In this document: piece after piece, positions 1-8,354 of the stretch
Position numbering within the stretch: position 1 is the first letter of the stretch
How the letters are laid out: each line of letters begins with the position of its first letter
Assembly: GCF_049445995.1 (NCBI RefSeq)
Contig: NZ_JBMSDZ010000028.1
Coordinates: 1-34,563 of the forward strand
Direction: 5' to 3'
From: Dyella_A sp049445995
Lineage (GTDB): Bacteria > Pseudomonadota > Gammaproteobacteria > Xanthomonadales > Rhodanobacteraceae
Length of the DNA stretch: 34,563 bases
Notes under the pieces: generated by a model
What the model was told of the DNA's origin: nothing
Seen by the model: the letters and a program-made list of their open reading frames with translations, nothing else
The model's database searches: none
Position numbers and translations under genes: made by a program

Positions 1-187
1 ACGCCGGCTTGCGCCCGCGCTTTACGTCACTGCGCTTCTTTTGTTCCATGAGAACCGTCCGCTCGTGAGACCTACGGCAGATTCTACAGGTTTGTTTTAT
101 TTTGTCGACACCCTCTGAGAGGCTGAGAAAAATCGCCCGCCTACTGCGACCGTCGCCAAACGCCCGTGCCGGCGGCGCGCCCCGGAC

Positions 188-220
188 GCAAGAACGCCGG
201 CGCAAGGCCGGCGTTCTTGC
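188..220 (-). terminator. Perfect 14-bp hairpin next to tRNA fragment
   Basis: Arms 188-201 and 207-220 are perfectly complementary, with a 5-base loop. There is no clear T tract on either side, so it may be a weak or Rho-assisted terminator, or simply a stable hairpin. It lies just downstream (minus-strand sense) of the tRNA-Asn fragment at 227-266. It could be the original terminator of the tRNA gene, displaced when the island inserted; that is inference. Nothing else recognisable was seen in 1-187. Confidence 0.45.
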
Positions 221-226
221 TGAAGA

Positions 227-266
227 TGGCGCCCGAAGTTGGACTCGACGCCCCCTGATTGACAGT
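227..266 (-). other. Degenerate 3' fragment of tRNA-Asn (candidate att site)
   Basis: The first 22 bases (227-248) are identical to the 3' end of the intact tRNA-Asn gene (1351-1372), including the encoded CCA. The rest matches the T-arm and anticodon-arm region with a short deletion and substitutions. Such a partial copy about 1.1 kb from the intact gene is what integration into a tRNA 3' end leaves behind. The toxin-antitoxin pair lies between the two copies. No integrase remains. Positions 267-407 show no gene. Confidence 0.65.
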
Positions 267-407
267 TCGTTGCCAAATCAACATGTCAGGAAAAAGCCTG
301 GCAGCCTGACGAAGGCCCGAAAAGCTAAAGGCGTTTTGCAATCAGAAGCTTGGCAAAGTCCAGCGAAAGGCCAGCGGGCTGAGCGGTGTACCGCAAAGCG
401 GCGGCAA

Positions 408-911
408 TCACCTCGTCTTCTCGGCTACAGCCAGCGGCAGGAAAAGCTTGCGCGGCGAGCTGGGAAACTCGATGAAGCCGTGATGCCGGTAGAAGGCCGT
501 GGCAGCGTCATCCTTGGCGTCCACCACCATCGCATAGGACGCCACTTCGGATCGGATCGCGCGTTCCAGTGCATCGGCCAGCAGCGCACCGCCAAGCCCT
601 TGACCCTGGCATGTGTGGTCAACTGCCAGCCGCCCCAACCGGACTGCCGGCACCGTGGGGTAGCGTGGCAGCTTCTTGCTGACACTCTTGGGCAGATCAG
701 CCAGCAACACGCTCGCCGACGCCAAGGTGTAATAGCCCGCGATACGGCCATCCTCGGCGATAGCCGCGAAACACGCGGCGATGCGACGACGTACATCCTG
801 GCCAGCCTGCTCATGCAGGTAATGATTCAGCGGGGCAGATCGGCAGTCGAAAGCCTTCCGGTCGTGATGTGCGGCGTCCAACCGCACAAGCGTGAATGGT
901 GCGCGACGCAC
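408..911 (-). CDS. GNAT-family acetyltransferase toxin (TacT-like)
   Basis: This 167-residue single-domain GNAT protein resembles TacT/AtaT-type toxins, which acetylate the amino group of charged aminoacyl-tRNAs and block translation. The acetyl-CoA loop QGQGLG is visible near residue 103, following the strand RLGRLAVD. The conserved tyrosine motif FYRHHGF lies near residue 142. It starts with GTG immediately after the TGA stop of the DUF1778 gene, so the two are almost certainly cotranscribed and translationally coupled. The order antitoxin then toxin is typical. Family membership and neighbour make the toxin role likely, but the tRNA target cannot be read from sequence. It sits inside a possible tRNA-Asn island. 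Confidence 0.88.
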   Translation of the reverse strand: MRRAPFTLVRLDAAHHDRKAFDCRSAPLNHYLHEQAGQDVRRRIAACFAAIAEDGRIAGYYTLASASVLLADLPKSVSKKLPRYPTVPAVRLGRLAVDHTCQGQGLGGALLADALERAIRSEVASYAMVVDAKDDAATAFYRHHGFIEFPSSPRKLFLPLAVAEKTR

Positions 912-1196
912 TCAGTCGGCGCTGCGCAGCAACTTGGCTCGACGCGCGTAGGCTCGCTTCAGTGTGGGAGCGCGGCCAGGCGGTGACAGCAACGCCTGAG
1001 CAAAGCACTCCTGATCGGCCCGCGACAAGCGGATGACCTCGGCCCGCTCGATAGCCTGCCGTGCCGCGTCGCGGACGGCAGACACGACGAAGTCTGTCAC
1101 TGTCCGCCCCTCAAGCTCAGCGGCGCGCTTCAGCTGCGAGCGCAGCTCGGTGCTGATTCTGGCTTCAAGGCGTGCTGTAGTCGTTGTGGCAGACAT
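912..1196 (-). CDS. DUF1778-family antitoxin (TacA-like)
   Basis: This 94-residue protein has an N-terminal ribbon-helix-helix-like segment (TARLEARISTELRSQLKRAA) and a charged, arginine-rich C-terminus, as in DUF1778/TacA antitoxins. In that family the N-terminus dimerises and binds the operon promoter while the C-terminal tail wraps the GNAT toxin. The start at 1196 is chosen because a GGAGG ribosome-binding site at 1205-1209 lies 8 bases upstream; an in-frame start at 1217 is possible but has no such site. The stop abuts the toxin start. Autoregulation is expected from the family; no operator was resolved. Confidence 0.87.
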   Translation of the reverse strand: MSATTTTARLEARISTELRSQLKRAAELEGRTVTDFVVSAVRDAARQAIERAEVIRLSRADQECFAQALLSPPGRAPTLKRAYARRAKLLRSAD

Positions 1197-1307
1197 GCGG
1201 GTTACCTCCGCAGCCATCCTACGGCAAATTGCCGTACAGCAGCAACCAGGCTCCAGCCCGCCGACCAGCGAACCCCGGCTTTTTTACACGCGAATTTACA
1301 CACAGCC

Positions 1308-1339
1308 AAAAGCAACAAGGCCCTGCATCGCTGCAAGGC
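1308..1339 (-). terminator. Probable terminator of tRNA-Asn
   Basis: On the minus strand, downstream of the tRNA, 1339-1333 pairs with 1326-1320 (7 pairs, one wobble) around a 6-base loop. A T-rich stretch follows, reading CTTGTTGCTTTTGG. The position and shape suit an intrinsic terminator for the tRNA transcript. Confidence 0.5.
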
Positions 1340-1350
1340 CCTGTCAGATA

Positions 1351-1427
1351 TGGCGCCCGAAGTTGGACTCGAACCAACGACCCCCTGATTAACAGTCAAG
1401 TGCTCTAACCAGCTGAGCTATTCGGGC
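1351..1427 (-). tRNA. tRNA-Asn (anticodon GTT)
   Basis: Reading the minus strand from 1427 gives the acceptor stem GCCCGAA, a D-arm with AGCTCAGCTGGTTAGAGC, the anticodon loop CTGTTAA (anticodon GTT) and the T-loop GGTTCGAGTCC. The matching TTCGGGC strand, discriminator G and an encoded CCA end at 1351. All arms pair. It lies just downstream of ppnN but has its own promoter. Its 3' end is duplicated in degenerate form at 227-266. Confidence 0.97.
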
Positions 1428-1438
1428 GTGAGCTGCGT

Positions 1439-1467
1439 AGTTTGTCGAGCGAGGCCGGGACTGTCAA
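1439..1467 (-). promoter_or_regulatory. Candidate sigma70 promoter of tRNA-Asn
   Basis: On the minus strand a perfect TTGACA -35 box (1467-1462) is followed after 17 bases by CAAACT (1444-1439), a weaker -10 box. The mature tRNA begins 11 bases further at 1427. Spacing and position fit a tRNA promoter with a short leader. The -10 matches consensus at only 3 of 6 positions. Confidence 0.55.
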
Positions 1468-1490
1468 GACACCGGCCACCTCGTTTTCGC

Positions 1491-2891
1491 TCAGGCCGCG
1501 CGTACCCGATAACAGGGCTCGTAAGCCGTGCCGCCGGGCAGCTTCATGCGGTGCTGTGCCACGAATGCCTGCAGCAGTTCGTCGAGCGAACGCATGATGT
1601 CCGCCTCGCCGTCGATGTCGAACGGACCGTGCTGTTCGATGGCGCGCACGCCCTCCTCCTTGACGTTGCCGGCGACGATGCCGGAAAACGCCCGGCGCAG
1701 GTCCGCGGCCAGCTCGTGGCGCGGACGCTCGCGATGGATCGCCAGCGAACGCATCGCCTCGTGGGTCGGGCGGAACGGCACCTGGAAGGCGAACGGGATG
1801 CTGAGCGCCCAGTTGAAGAAGAACGCATCCTTGTTGTCCAGGCGGTGGTTGCGCACCTTGTCCACGCCCTTGACCATCGCCCGCGCCACCGCCGCCGGAT
1901 CGTCCACCACGATCTGGTAGTGCTGCGCCACTTCCTCGCCCAGCGTCAGCCGCAGGAAGCGATCGATCTGCTCGAAGTAGGCGGCCGACTGCCGCGGCCC
2001 GGTGAAGATCAGCGGGAACGGCACACCGGCGTTGTCCGGATGCAGCAGGATGCCCAGCAGGTAGAGGATCTCCTCCGCCGTGCCCACGCCGCCGGGGAAC
2101 ACGATGATGCCGTGGCCCATGCGCACGAAGGCCTCCAGGCGCTTCTCGATGTCCGGCATGATCACCAGCTGGTTGACGATCGGATTGGGCGACTCGGCCG
2201 CGATGATGCCCGGCTCGGTGATGCCGATGTAACGGTTGTTGCGTCGGCGCTGCTTGGCGTGGGCGATGGTGGCGCCCTTCATCGGCCCCTTCATCGCGCC
2301 CGGGCCACAACCCGTACAGATGTCCATGCCGCGCAGGCCGAGCTGGTAGCCCACCTGCTTGGTGTATTCGTATTCGTCGCGCGAGATCGAGTGGCCGCCC
2401 CAGCACACCACCAGGTTCGGGTCGATCTGCGGCTTGAGGATGCGCGCGTTGCGCAGGATCTCGAACACCGCGTGGGTCAGGCCCACGGTGTCGTCGAGAT
2501 CGAAACCGCCCTGCTCCAGCTGGGTCGACACGTAGACGATGTCGCGCACCACCGCCACCAGCAGTTCGTTGATGCCGCGGATGATCTGGCCGTCCACGAA
2601 GGCCTGGGCCGGTGCGTGCGTGAGCTCGATCTTGATGCCGCGATCCTGCTGCAGTACCTGGATGTCAAACTCGGGGTACTGCTCGAACATCGAGCGCGGG
2701 TCGTCGCTCATGCTGCCCGAGGTCAGCACGGCCAGTGCGCAGCGTCGCAGCAGCGCGTGCATGCCCGAACCGCTGGCATCGCGCAGCCGCGCCACTTCGT
2801 TGCGCGAAAGAATGTCCAGGCCACCGGCGGGCGAAATGCGCGCGCTGACGGTGGCGGCCTTGCCGGCAACGCCGGCGTGAATCTCGTTCAT
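1491..2891 (-). CDS. ppnN: Nucleotide 5'-monophosphate nucleosidase PpnN
   Basis: This 466-residue protein resembles PpnN/YgdH, which hydrolyses nucleoside monophosphates to base and ribose 5-phosphate and, in E. coli, responds to (p)ppGpp. The LOG/lysine-decarboxylase-like fold signature PGGVGTAEE is clear, preceded by GGHSISRDEYEYTKQVG and the CTGCGPGAMKGPMKGA loop. The N-terminal segment ARISPAGGLDILSRNEV matches the start region of the E. coli protein. The start at 2891 is chosen over the longer frame (to 3029) because AGGAGAG lies at 2899-2905 and the length then matches the usual 450-460 residues. The gene is monocistronic between the tonB-receptor terminator and the tRNA. Confidence 0.93.
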   Translation of the reverse strand: MNEIHAGVAGKAATVSARISPAGGLDILSRNEVARLRDASGSGMHALLRRCALAVLTSGSMSDDPRSMFEQYPEFDIQVLQQDRGIKIELTHAPAQAFVDGQIIRGINELLVAVVRDIVYVSTQLEQGGFDLDDTVGLTHAVFEILRNARILKPQIDPNLVVCWGGHSISRDEYEYTKQVGYQLGLRGMDICTGCGPGAMKGPMKGATIAHAKQRRRNNRYIGITEPGIIAAESPNPIVNQLVIMPDIEKRLEAFVRMGHGIIVFPGGVGTAEEILYLLGILLHPDNAGVPFPLIFTGPRQSAAYFEQIDRFLRLTLGEEVAQHYQIVVDDPAAVARAMVKGVDKVRNHRLDNKDAFFFNWALSIPFAFQVPFRPTHEAMRSLAIHRERPRHELAADLRRAFSGIVAGNVKEEGVRAIEQHGPFDIDGEADIMRSLDELLQAFVAQHRMKLPGGTAYEPCYRVRAA

Positions 2892-2990
2892 CCGCAAACT
2901 CTCCTGCCGCTGACGACCCACTGCCTCATGCAGCGCCGTGGCGGACCGCCAAGCATCCCCTGCCCTCATGTCGCGGTCAAGGCAATAGAA

Positions 2991-3016
2991 AGCCGGCGCC
3001 CTCGCGGGCGCCGGCT
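2991..3016 (-). terminator. Intrinsic terminator after TonB-dependent receptor
   Basis: A perfect 11-bp GC-rich stem (2991-3001 with 3006-3016, loop TCGC) is followed on the minus strand by TTTCTATT. It lies 29 bases past the receptor stop codon, in the right direction to end that transcript. Confidence 0.75.
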
Positions 3017-3044
3017 CGGTTCGCGTCACGACCCGGTCAGAGGA

Positions 3045-6000
3045 TCAGAAGGTGTACCTCAGGGTCAGCATCGCCGACCAGCGCGACACCACGCGGGTCG
3101 GGTTGGAGCCCGCGTCGTACTGGATCAGCGGCTGCGGCTGGTAGTTGCCGTTCTTGTCCGTCGGCAGGAAGTACACGTACTGGCCGTTCGCGTTCACGCC
3201 GTTGTAGCCGGCCAGCGTGCGGGTGCCGTACTGGGTGTACGTGGTCTGGCCCCAGTTCTTGTCCAGCAGGTTGAGGAAGTTGTAGACATCCAGGCGCAGC
3301 ACGCCCTTGTTGCCCTTGAAGATCCCCGGCACTTCCTGCGAGAAGCTCATGTCCAGCTGGTTGATCCACGGTGAATGCGCGCCGTTGCGGTTGGCGATCT
3401 GACCGCGGTGGCTGTTGAGGTAATCGTTGCTGGAAATGTAGTCCTGGAACTGCTGGACCACCTTCGGATCGGTCGTGCCATAGCTGACCAGCGGGTCGTT
3501 CACGGTCGGGATGTAGGCCGGATCCTCGTACGTGATGCCATCGCCATTGACGTCGCCGGAGAAGATCCAGCTGTACGGGTTGCCGTCGCGACCGGTGTAG
3601 AACGCCGAGACCGAGGTCTTGTAGTCGCCGAAGAACGCGTGCTGCCAGGTCAACGCCACCTTGACGGTCTTGGCGATGTTGCGGTCGGCGATGCCGGCCA
3701 CTTCGTCATTGGCGTTCTTGCGCACCACGTACTTGTAGCCGGAGTATGCCTGCGAGCTGTTGCCCGGATTGACTTCGGTGGCGTGGTTGAGCGTGAAGCT
3801 CACATTGCCGGACCAGTCGTCGGAGAACGGCTTGGACAGAGCCAGGGTCAGGCTGTCTGACTTGCCCTTGCTGGTATTGGTCAGCAGCGTGGAATCCTGC
3901 GCAAACGCCCGATTGCGGTTGTATGCCGCGTCGCGACTGTTGGCCTTCTCACCCGGGGTCTTCCAGTACTGTGCGCGGCCGTCCGGCAGATAGCCGGTCG
4001 GGGCGCCGATGTTGATCGCCTGGTAGAAGATGGCGTTACGCGCCTTGATGTGCTGCAGCTCGACCGACCCGATCATGCCCCACCACGGCAGCTCGCGATC
4101 GAACGCCAGCGTGGCCTTCCACACGGTCGGCAGCTTGAAGTCCGGAGAGATCGTGTCGACCACGCCCGCTGGCGGGTTCTGCGCGCTGGTGGGGATGTTC
4201 TGCGCGTACGGGTCGGGGCTGAACGCTGCGCTGGCCGGATCGAACGAGGAATAGCTCGTGACCGTCAGACCGTTGTTCTGGTACGGATTGGTCATCCACA
4301 CGGTCGGCGGGAAGGTCTGGAACAGGCCGAAGCCACCGCGCAGTTGGGTCATGCGCTCGGTGTCGAAGCTGTAGTTGAACGCGAAGCGCGGTTCGACCAC
4401 CTTGTTCCTGGTGCCGAGCTTGGTGTTGTTCGGGTAACCGAACGCCTGCTCGAACTTGGCGTTGTAGACCGGCGCGTGGTCCGCATGCGGAATGTCCACG
4501 CGTACGCCGTAGGTCACCGACAACGCATCGTTGACCTGCCAGGTGTCCTGCAGGAACGGGCTGTACTGGCTGTACACCCACTTGGCCGCCACATCGCTGA
4601 GCGTATAGCCGGCCGACGGCTGGTACAGGAAGTACGAGTCATACTGGGCGTTGGCAAAGTTCTGCAGACCGTAGAACGTGTAGTTGCCGTGCTCGGTGCG
4701 ACCGAACAGGTTGTAGATCTGGTCGCGCTGGTAGTCGATGCCGCCCTTGACGGTGTGGTCGCCCAGATACAGCGTCCCAGCGAGGAACGCGGTCCACTTC
4801 TTGGTGCTGATCGCGTTCTCGTGGCGGTATTGGTCCTCGCCCAGGTTCACCGACGGGCCACGACCGGACGCATCCAGGTAAACCTTCACCTGCGGCTGGT
4901 TGATCGCATTGCCGGCCAGCTGCTCGAACGACTGATAGCTGATCTTCGCCTCGGTGGAGAAGTTCTCGGTCCAGTCGTCATAGAACTGGATCGCGGTGTT
5001 CTTGGTCAGGCTGCTCTTGGTGTACCAGTAGCTGCTCAGACCGATCTGGTTCGAGCTGTTGCCCTGCACGATCGGCTGGGTTTCCTTGGTGTACTGGTAG
5101 GTCAGGCTGGCGCGGTGGTTGTTGGAGATGTTCCAGTCCAGCTTGGCCAGGTAGCGCTTGTCTTCCAGCGTGGTGCTGCCGGCACCGAAGGTACCCGGCT
5201 GCAGGCCCAGCGCCTTGGCCGTGTCGATCACCTTCTGCAGATCTCCGGGGGAGATCTTGTTGGAGGTCGACGCGCCGCTGCCCAGCGAGGGATCGAGGCC
5301 GTTGGCCGAGTCGGCGCCGATGCCTGTGGTCTTTTCCTGCTCGGCCGATACGAAGAAGAACAGCTTGTCCTTCACGATCGGGCCGCCCAGCGTGATGCCG
5401 CCGGTCCAGTCGCGCTTGTAGCCGGTGTACTTGTAGCCGGGATTGCTGCTGTCCAGCCAGCCCGCGTCGCCCACCAGCTTGTTGGCGTTGCGATAGGCGT
5501 AATAGACCGAGCCATGGAATTCGTTGGTGCCCGACTTGGTCACCGCATTGATGTCGGCGCCGACGGTGTCGGAAATCACGTCGAAGTTGGCGGTGGAGAT
5601 GTTGTATTCACCGATGGTGTCCACCGAGATCGGCGAACCCTGGTACGGCAGGCCGTTGGCATTCAGGCCGAACGGGTCGCCCTGCGAAATGCCGTCGACG
5701 CTGATGTTGTTGTAGCGGTTGGGCAAACCGGCCGCCGAGATCGAGCCGTCGCCCTGGTCGGTGACGTTGATGCGCGGGTCGAGGCGGGCGATGTCGTCGA
5801 TCGAACGGTTGCCCTGCGGAGTGGCCTCCAGCTCACGCTGCGACACGTTGGTCGACAGCCCCTTGTTGTCGGGGTTGAAGGTCTGCGCCAGGGCGGAGGC
5901 CGACACGGTCACCGCGCCGAGGTTCTTCGCCTGTGCGGCGCTGGTCACCTGCAGGTTGATCGAGGAGGTCTGGCCCAGTTGCAGGTAGACGTTGTCCTGC

Positions 6001-6284
6001 TCGGCGCTGGTCACGCCTTCCTTCGAGGCGGTGATGTCGAACGGACCGCCCACGCGCAGGCCCTGCGCGGCATAGCGACCGTCATTGTCGGTGGTCACCA
6101 CCTTGGTGGTACCCGACGGCTCGTGCACGATCTGCACGGTGGCGCCAGCAACCGGCTGCCCCTGGGCGTCCAGCACGCGGCCGGTGACGGCCGACGAGGT
6201 CACGTTCTGGGCGAGCACCGGCGCGGTCGCCAGCAGGCTCGCAATGGCAAACGGCAGGACTTTGGTACGGATTCGATTGTTCAT
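3045..6284 (-). CDS. Oar-like TonB-dependent outer-membrane receptor
   Basis: This 1079-residue protein has a signal peptide (residues 1-25, ending APVLAQ) and a carboxypeptidase-regulatory-like domain (about 28-110, AVTGRVLDAQGQPVAGATV). It continues with a plug domain (about 125-245, with SVDGI and SGTNEFHG) and a long beta-barrel ending in LTLRYTF with a C-terminal Phe. This is the layout of Oar-type receptors, which move large substrates across the outer membrane using TonB energy. The substrate is unknown. It forms a single-gene unit: 280 bases of spacer with a palindrome lie upstream and a terminator lies downstream. No TonB, sigma factor or protease partner is adjacent. Confidence 0.93.
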   Translation of the reverse strand: MNNRIRTKVLPFAIASLLATAPVLAQNVTSSAVTGRVLDAQGQPVAGATVQIVHEPSGTTKVVTTDNDGRYAAQGLRVGGPFDITASKEGVTSAEQDNVYLQLGQTSSINLQVTSAAQAKNLGAVTVSASALAQTFNPDNKGLSTNVSQRELEATPQGNRSIDDIARLDPRINVTDQGDGSISAAGLPNRYNNISVDGISQGDPFGLNANGLPYQGSPISVDTIGEYNISTANFDVISDTVGADINAVTKSGTNEFHGSVYYAYRNANKLVGDAGWLDSSNPGYKYTGYKRDWTGGITLGGPIVKDKLFFFVSAEQEKTTGIGADSANGLDPSLGSGASTSNKISPGDLQKVIDTAKALGLQPGTFGAGSTTLEDKRYLAKLDWNISNNHRASLTYQYTKETQPIVQGNSSNQIGLSSYWYTKSSLTKNTAIQFYDDWTENFSTEAKISYQSFEQLAGNAINQPQVKVYLDASGRGPSVNLGEDQYRHENAISTKKWTAFLAGTLYLGDHTVKGGIDYQRDQIYNLFGRTEHGNYTFYGLQNFANAQYDSYFLYQPSAGYTLSDVAAKWVYSQYSPFLQDTWQVNDALSVTYGVRVDIPHADHAPVYNAKFEQAFGYPNNTKLGTRNKVVEPRFAFNYSFDTERMTQLRGGFGLFQTFPPTVWMTNPYQNNGLTVTSYSSFDPASAAFSPDPYAQNIPTSAQNPPAGVVDTISPDFKLPTVWKATLAFDRELPWWGMIGSVELQHIKARNAIFYQAINIGAPTGYLPDGRAQYWKTPGEKANSRDAAYNRNRAFAQDSTLLTNTSKGKSDSLTLALSKPFSDDWSGNVSFTLNHATEVNPGNSSQAYSGYKYVVRKNANDEVAGIADRNIAKTVKVALTWQHAFFGDYKTSVSAFYTGRDGNPYSWIFSGDVNGDGITYEDPAYIPTVNDPLVSYGTTDPKVVQQFQDYISSNDYLNSHRGQIANRNGAHSPWINQLDMSFSQEVPGIFKGNKGVLRLDVYNFLNLLDKNWGQTTYTQYGTRTLAGYNGVNANGQYVYFLPTDKNGNYQPQPLIQYDAGSNPTRVVSRWSAMLTLRYTF

Positions 6285-6455
6285 TCGGTATCGACCCTAT
6301 GGTTCGCAACGGAAATCGGTAAACCCGAAAGCAAGAACGTACGAAGACCCGGCCACAGCCAGGTGTCGAGGACGATGATGCTTTTCCCGGGATGTTGGTG
6401 ACGCTGGTGTCGGTGACACGGGTTGCGGCGGGTCCACCCCACCTGCCAACTGTTT

Positions 6456-6472
6456 GTTAAACCGAGTTTAAC
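6456..6472. promoter_or_regulatory. Palindrome upstream of TonB receptor (candidate operator)
   Basis: GTTAAAC-CGA-GTTTAAC is a perfect inverted repeat with 7-base arms, about 170 bases upstream of the receptor start. It sits in an AT-richer part of the 280-base spacer between the receptor and the acyltransferase gene. It resembles a dimeric-repressor site; the regulator is not identifiable. A second small palindrome, GTGTC-GGT-GACAC, lies at 6408-6420. No confident -35/-10 pair was found. Confidence 0.45.
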
Positions 6473-6564
6473 GACAGTGTATGACACATTTGTAACGAAT
6501 TCACTGCATGGACGGAACATCTCCCGGGGAGCCTGTCGGGCTGCCATGGGGGATGCGCCAGCGC

Positions 6565-8280
6565 TCAGCCCCTGCCTAGGTAGCGCGCCCGCTTGGCCGG
6601 CTTGAGATTGGCCAGATCCAGCATCACCAGGCCATCGACGCAACCGGAAAAACCGGGATCCTCGCCGAAATCGAGGAACTGCACGCCCCGTGGCTCCACC
6701 AGATCGACGTACTGGCGATAAAGCACCGGCAGGCTGACGCCCAGGGCGTCGAGATGGTGCTTGAGCTTGCCCAACCCCTCCGCGGGCTCCAGCCCGGACA
6801 GCACCTCACGCACCATCTGCACGACGTCCTGGGAGACCACGAACGGCTGGCGGGCCGATGCTAGCCCCGGCGTCCCGAAATAGTACTGGTGGGCTGCGGC
6901 GATCCATTCGCGCGCCTCGCGCGGCAGCTTGACCGACATGCTCACCGGACCGAATAGATAGCGAAGTTCCGGATGTCGCTGCAGATACAGGCCGATGCCC
7001 TGCCACAACTGGTCGAGCGCACGGGACTTCCAGTACGCCGGCGCGATGAAGCTGCGCCCCAGTTCCAGGCCCTGCGCCAGCCGCGATTCCAGCGCCGGCG
7101 AGTAATTGAACAGGCTGGAGGTGTAGAGCGCCGCCATGCCGCGCTCGGCGATGATTCGCCCGCCGTGCCCGAAGCGATACGAGCCGACGATGCGCAGCGC
7201 CTTGGGGTCCCACAGCACCAGGTGCTCGTAATACGCGTCGTAGGCGTCCAGGTCGCGGCGCGCGCCGGTGCCCTCGCCGACCTTGCGGAACGTGAGCTCG
7301 CGCAGGCGGCCGATTTCCCGCAGCACGACGCTGTCGGCCGAGCCCTGCAGCAACAGCACCTGCTTGCCGTCGGCGAGATCAGCCAGCTTTTCCGCCTCGG
7401 CAGCCAGTCCGGCCACCAAGCGCTCGGTCGGCTCCGGGTGCGCCAGCGGCGCCTGGCCGCCGAAGATCAGGCCGCGGTGGCGGCCGACCCGGTAGACGTG
7501 GCGGCGCATCAGCTTGGCCGCCTGTGCCGGATCGCCGCCGCTGCGCTGGGCCAGTTCCTCCGCACTCACCAGCGCGCCGACGCTGAAACCGATGCGCTGC
7601 TGCCGCGCCAGGGTCACCGCCTCGCGCGGCAGCATGGCGGTGGACAGCGGCTTGGCGAACATGGACACGCCGTAGAAGATCGCCGAATTGCGCGCCGCGA
7701 CATGGATGGGCAGCACCGGCGCCTTGCTGCGCAGGGCCAGCCGCGCGAAACCATCGGACCACGCGCCATCGCGCAACCCACCAGGCCCCAGCCGCGACAC
7801 CTCGCCGGCCGGAAACACGATCAGCGCCTCGCCGTTGTCCAGCGCGCGGTAGATGTTGCGCATCTTCGACGCGGCGCCCTTGCCGAATACGTCCACCGGG
7901 AGCAGCAGCGGACGCAGCGGCTCCACCAGCGCCAGCCAATCGTTGCCAAGGATGCGCACGTCCGGCCGCACCGACCCGACCAGATGCAGCAGTGCCAGCG
8001 CATCGAGCATGCCCAGCGGATGGTTCGCCACCGCCAGCAATGGACCGTCGACCGGAATGTTCTCGCGTTCGCGCGGGCTGACCCGGTAGCTGGCGCCCAG
8101 TTCGTCCAGCGTGCGGTCGACGAAGGCCAGACCCTGCACGCCCCCCACGGCCTGGAGCACGCGGTTGAACCCGGCCTCGTCGGCCAATCGGCCGAGCATG
8201 CCGGCCACCGGCCGAAGGATACGCGGGTGCTGAGCGAGCCACGGCAGGCGCTCGACGAGGCTTTTATCGATGCTGAGCAT
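6565..8280 (-). CDS. Two-domain acyltransferase, OlsF-like (PlsC-type plus GNAT/OlsB-type)
   Basis: The 571-residue protein joins two acyltransferase modules. The N-terminal half has the PlsC-like signature NHPLGMLD (residues 86-93) and FPAGEVSR, as in lysophospholipid/lyso-ornithine O-acyltransferases. The C-terminal half has REIGRLRELTF, DLDAYDAYYEHLVLWD and IVGSYRFG, the hemolysin/OlsB-like N-acyltransferase family. OlsF enzymes of this layout make ornithine lipids from ornithine and two acyl-ACPs, so membrane aminolipid synthesis is the best inference. A glycine- or other amino-acid-lipid synthase would look similar. The start at 8280 has an AGGGGA site upstream; a longer frame to 8316 is less likely. 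Confidence 0.82.
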   Translation of the reverse strand: MLSIDKSLVERLPWLAQHPRILRPVAGMLGRLADEAGFNRVLQAVGGVQGLAFVDRTLDELGASYRVSPRERENIPVDGPLLAVANHPLGMLDALALLHLVGSVRPDVRILGNDWLALVEPLRPLLLPVDVFGKGAASKMRNIYRALDNGEALIVFPAGEVSRLGPGGLRDGAWSDGFARLALRSKAPVLPIHVAARNSAIFYGVSMFAKPLSTAMLPREAVTLARQQRIGFSVGALVSAEELAQRSGGDPAQAAKLMRRHVYRVGRHRGLIFGGQAPLAHPEPTERLVAGLAAEAEKLADLADGKQVLLLQGSADSVVLREIGRLRELTFRKVGEGTGARRDLDAYDAYYEHLVLWDPKALRIVGSYRFGHGGRIIAERGMAALYTSSLFNYSPALESRLAQGLELGRSFIAPAYWKSRALDQLWQGIGLYLQRHPELRYLFGPVSMSVKLPREAREWIAAAHQYYFGTPGLASARQPFVVSQDVVQMVREVLSGLEPAEGLGKLKHHLDALGVSLPVLYRQYVDLVEPRGVQFLDFGEDPGFSGCVDGLVMLDLANLKPAKRARYLGRG

Positions 8281-8354
8281 GACCGTCCCCTGGAGTGCCT
8301 GCATGCTGGCGCCCAATTATGACAGCCGCTCGACGGCCCGGCCTACGGAGGATT

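Noticed and set aside
102..986. Plus-strand frame of 294 codons in the island
   Set aside because: Antisense to the GNAT toxin and running through the tRNA fragment; no recognisable domain.
1428..3374. Long plus-strand frame of 648 codons
   Set aside because: It is antisense to ppnN and the receptor, with Arg/His/Val-rich composition typical of GC-rich shadow frames and no domain.
4050..6401. Plus-strand frame of 783 codons over the TonB receptor
   Set aside because: The opposite frame is a complete receptor with signal peptide, plug and barrel; this one is its shadow.
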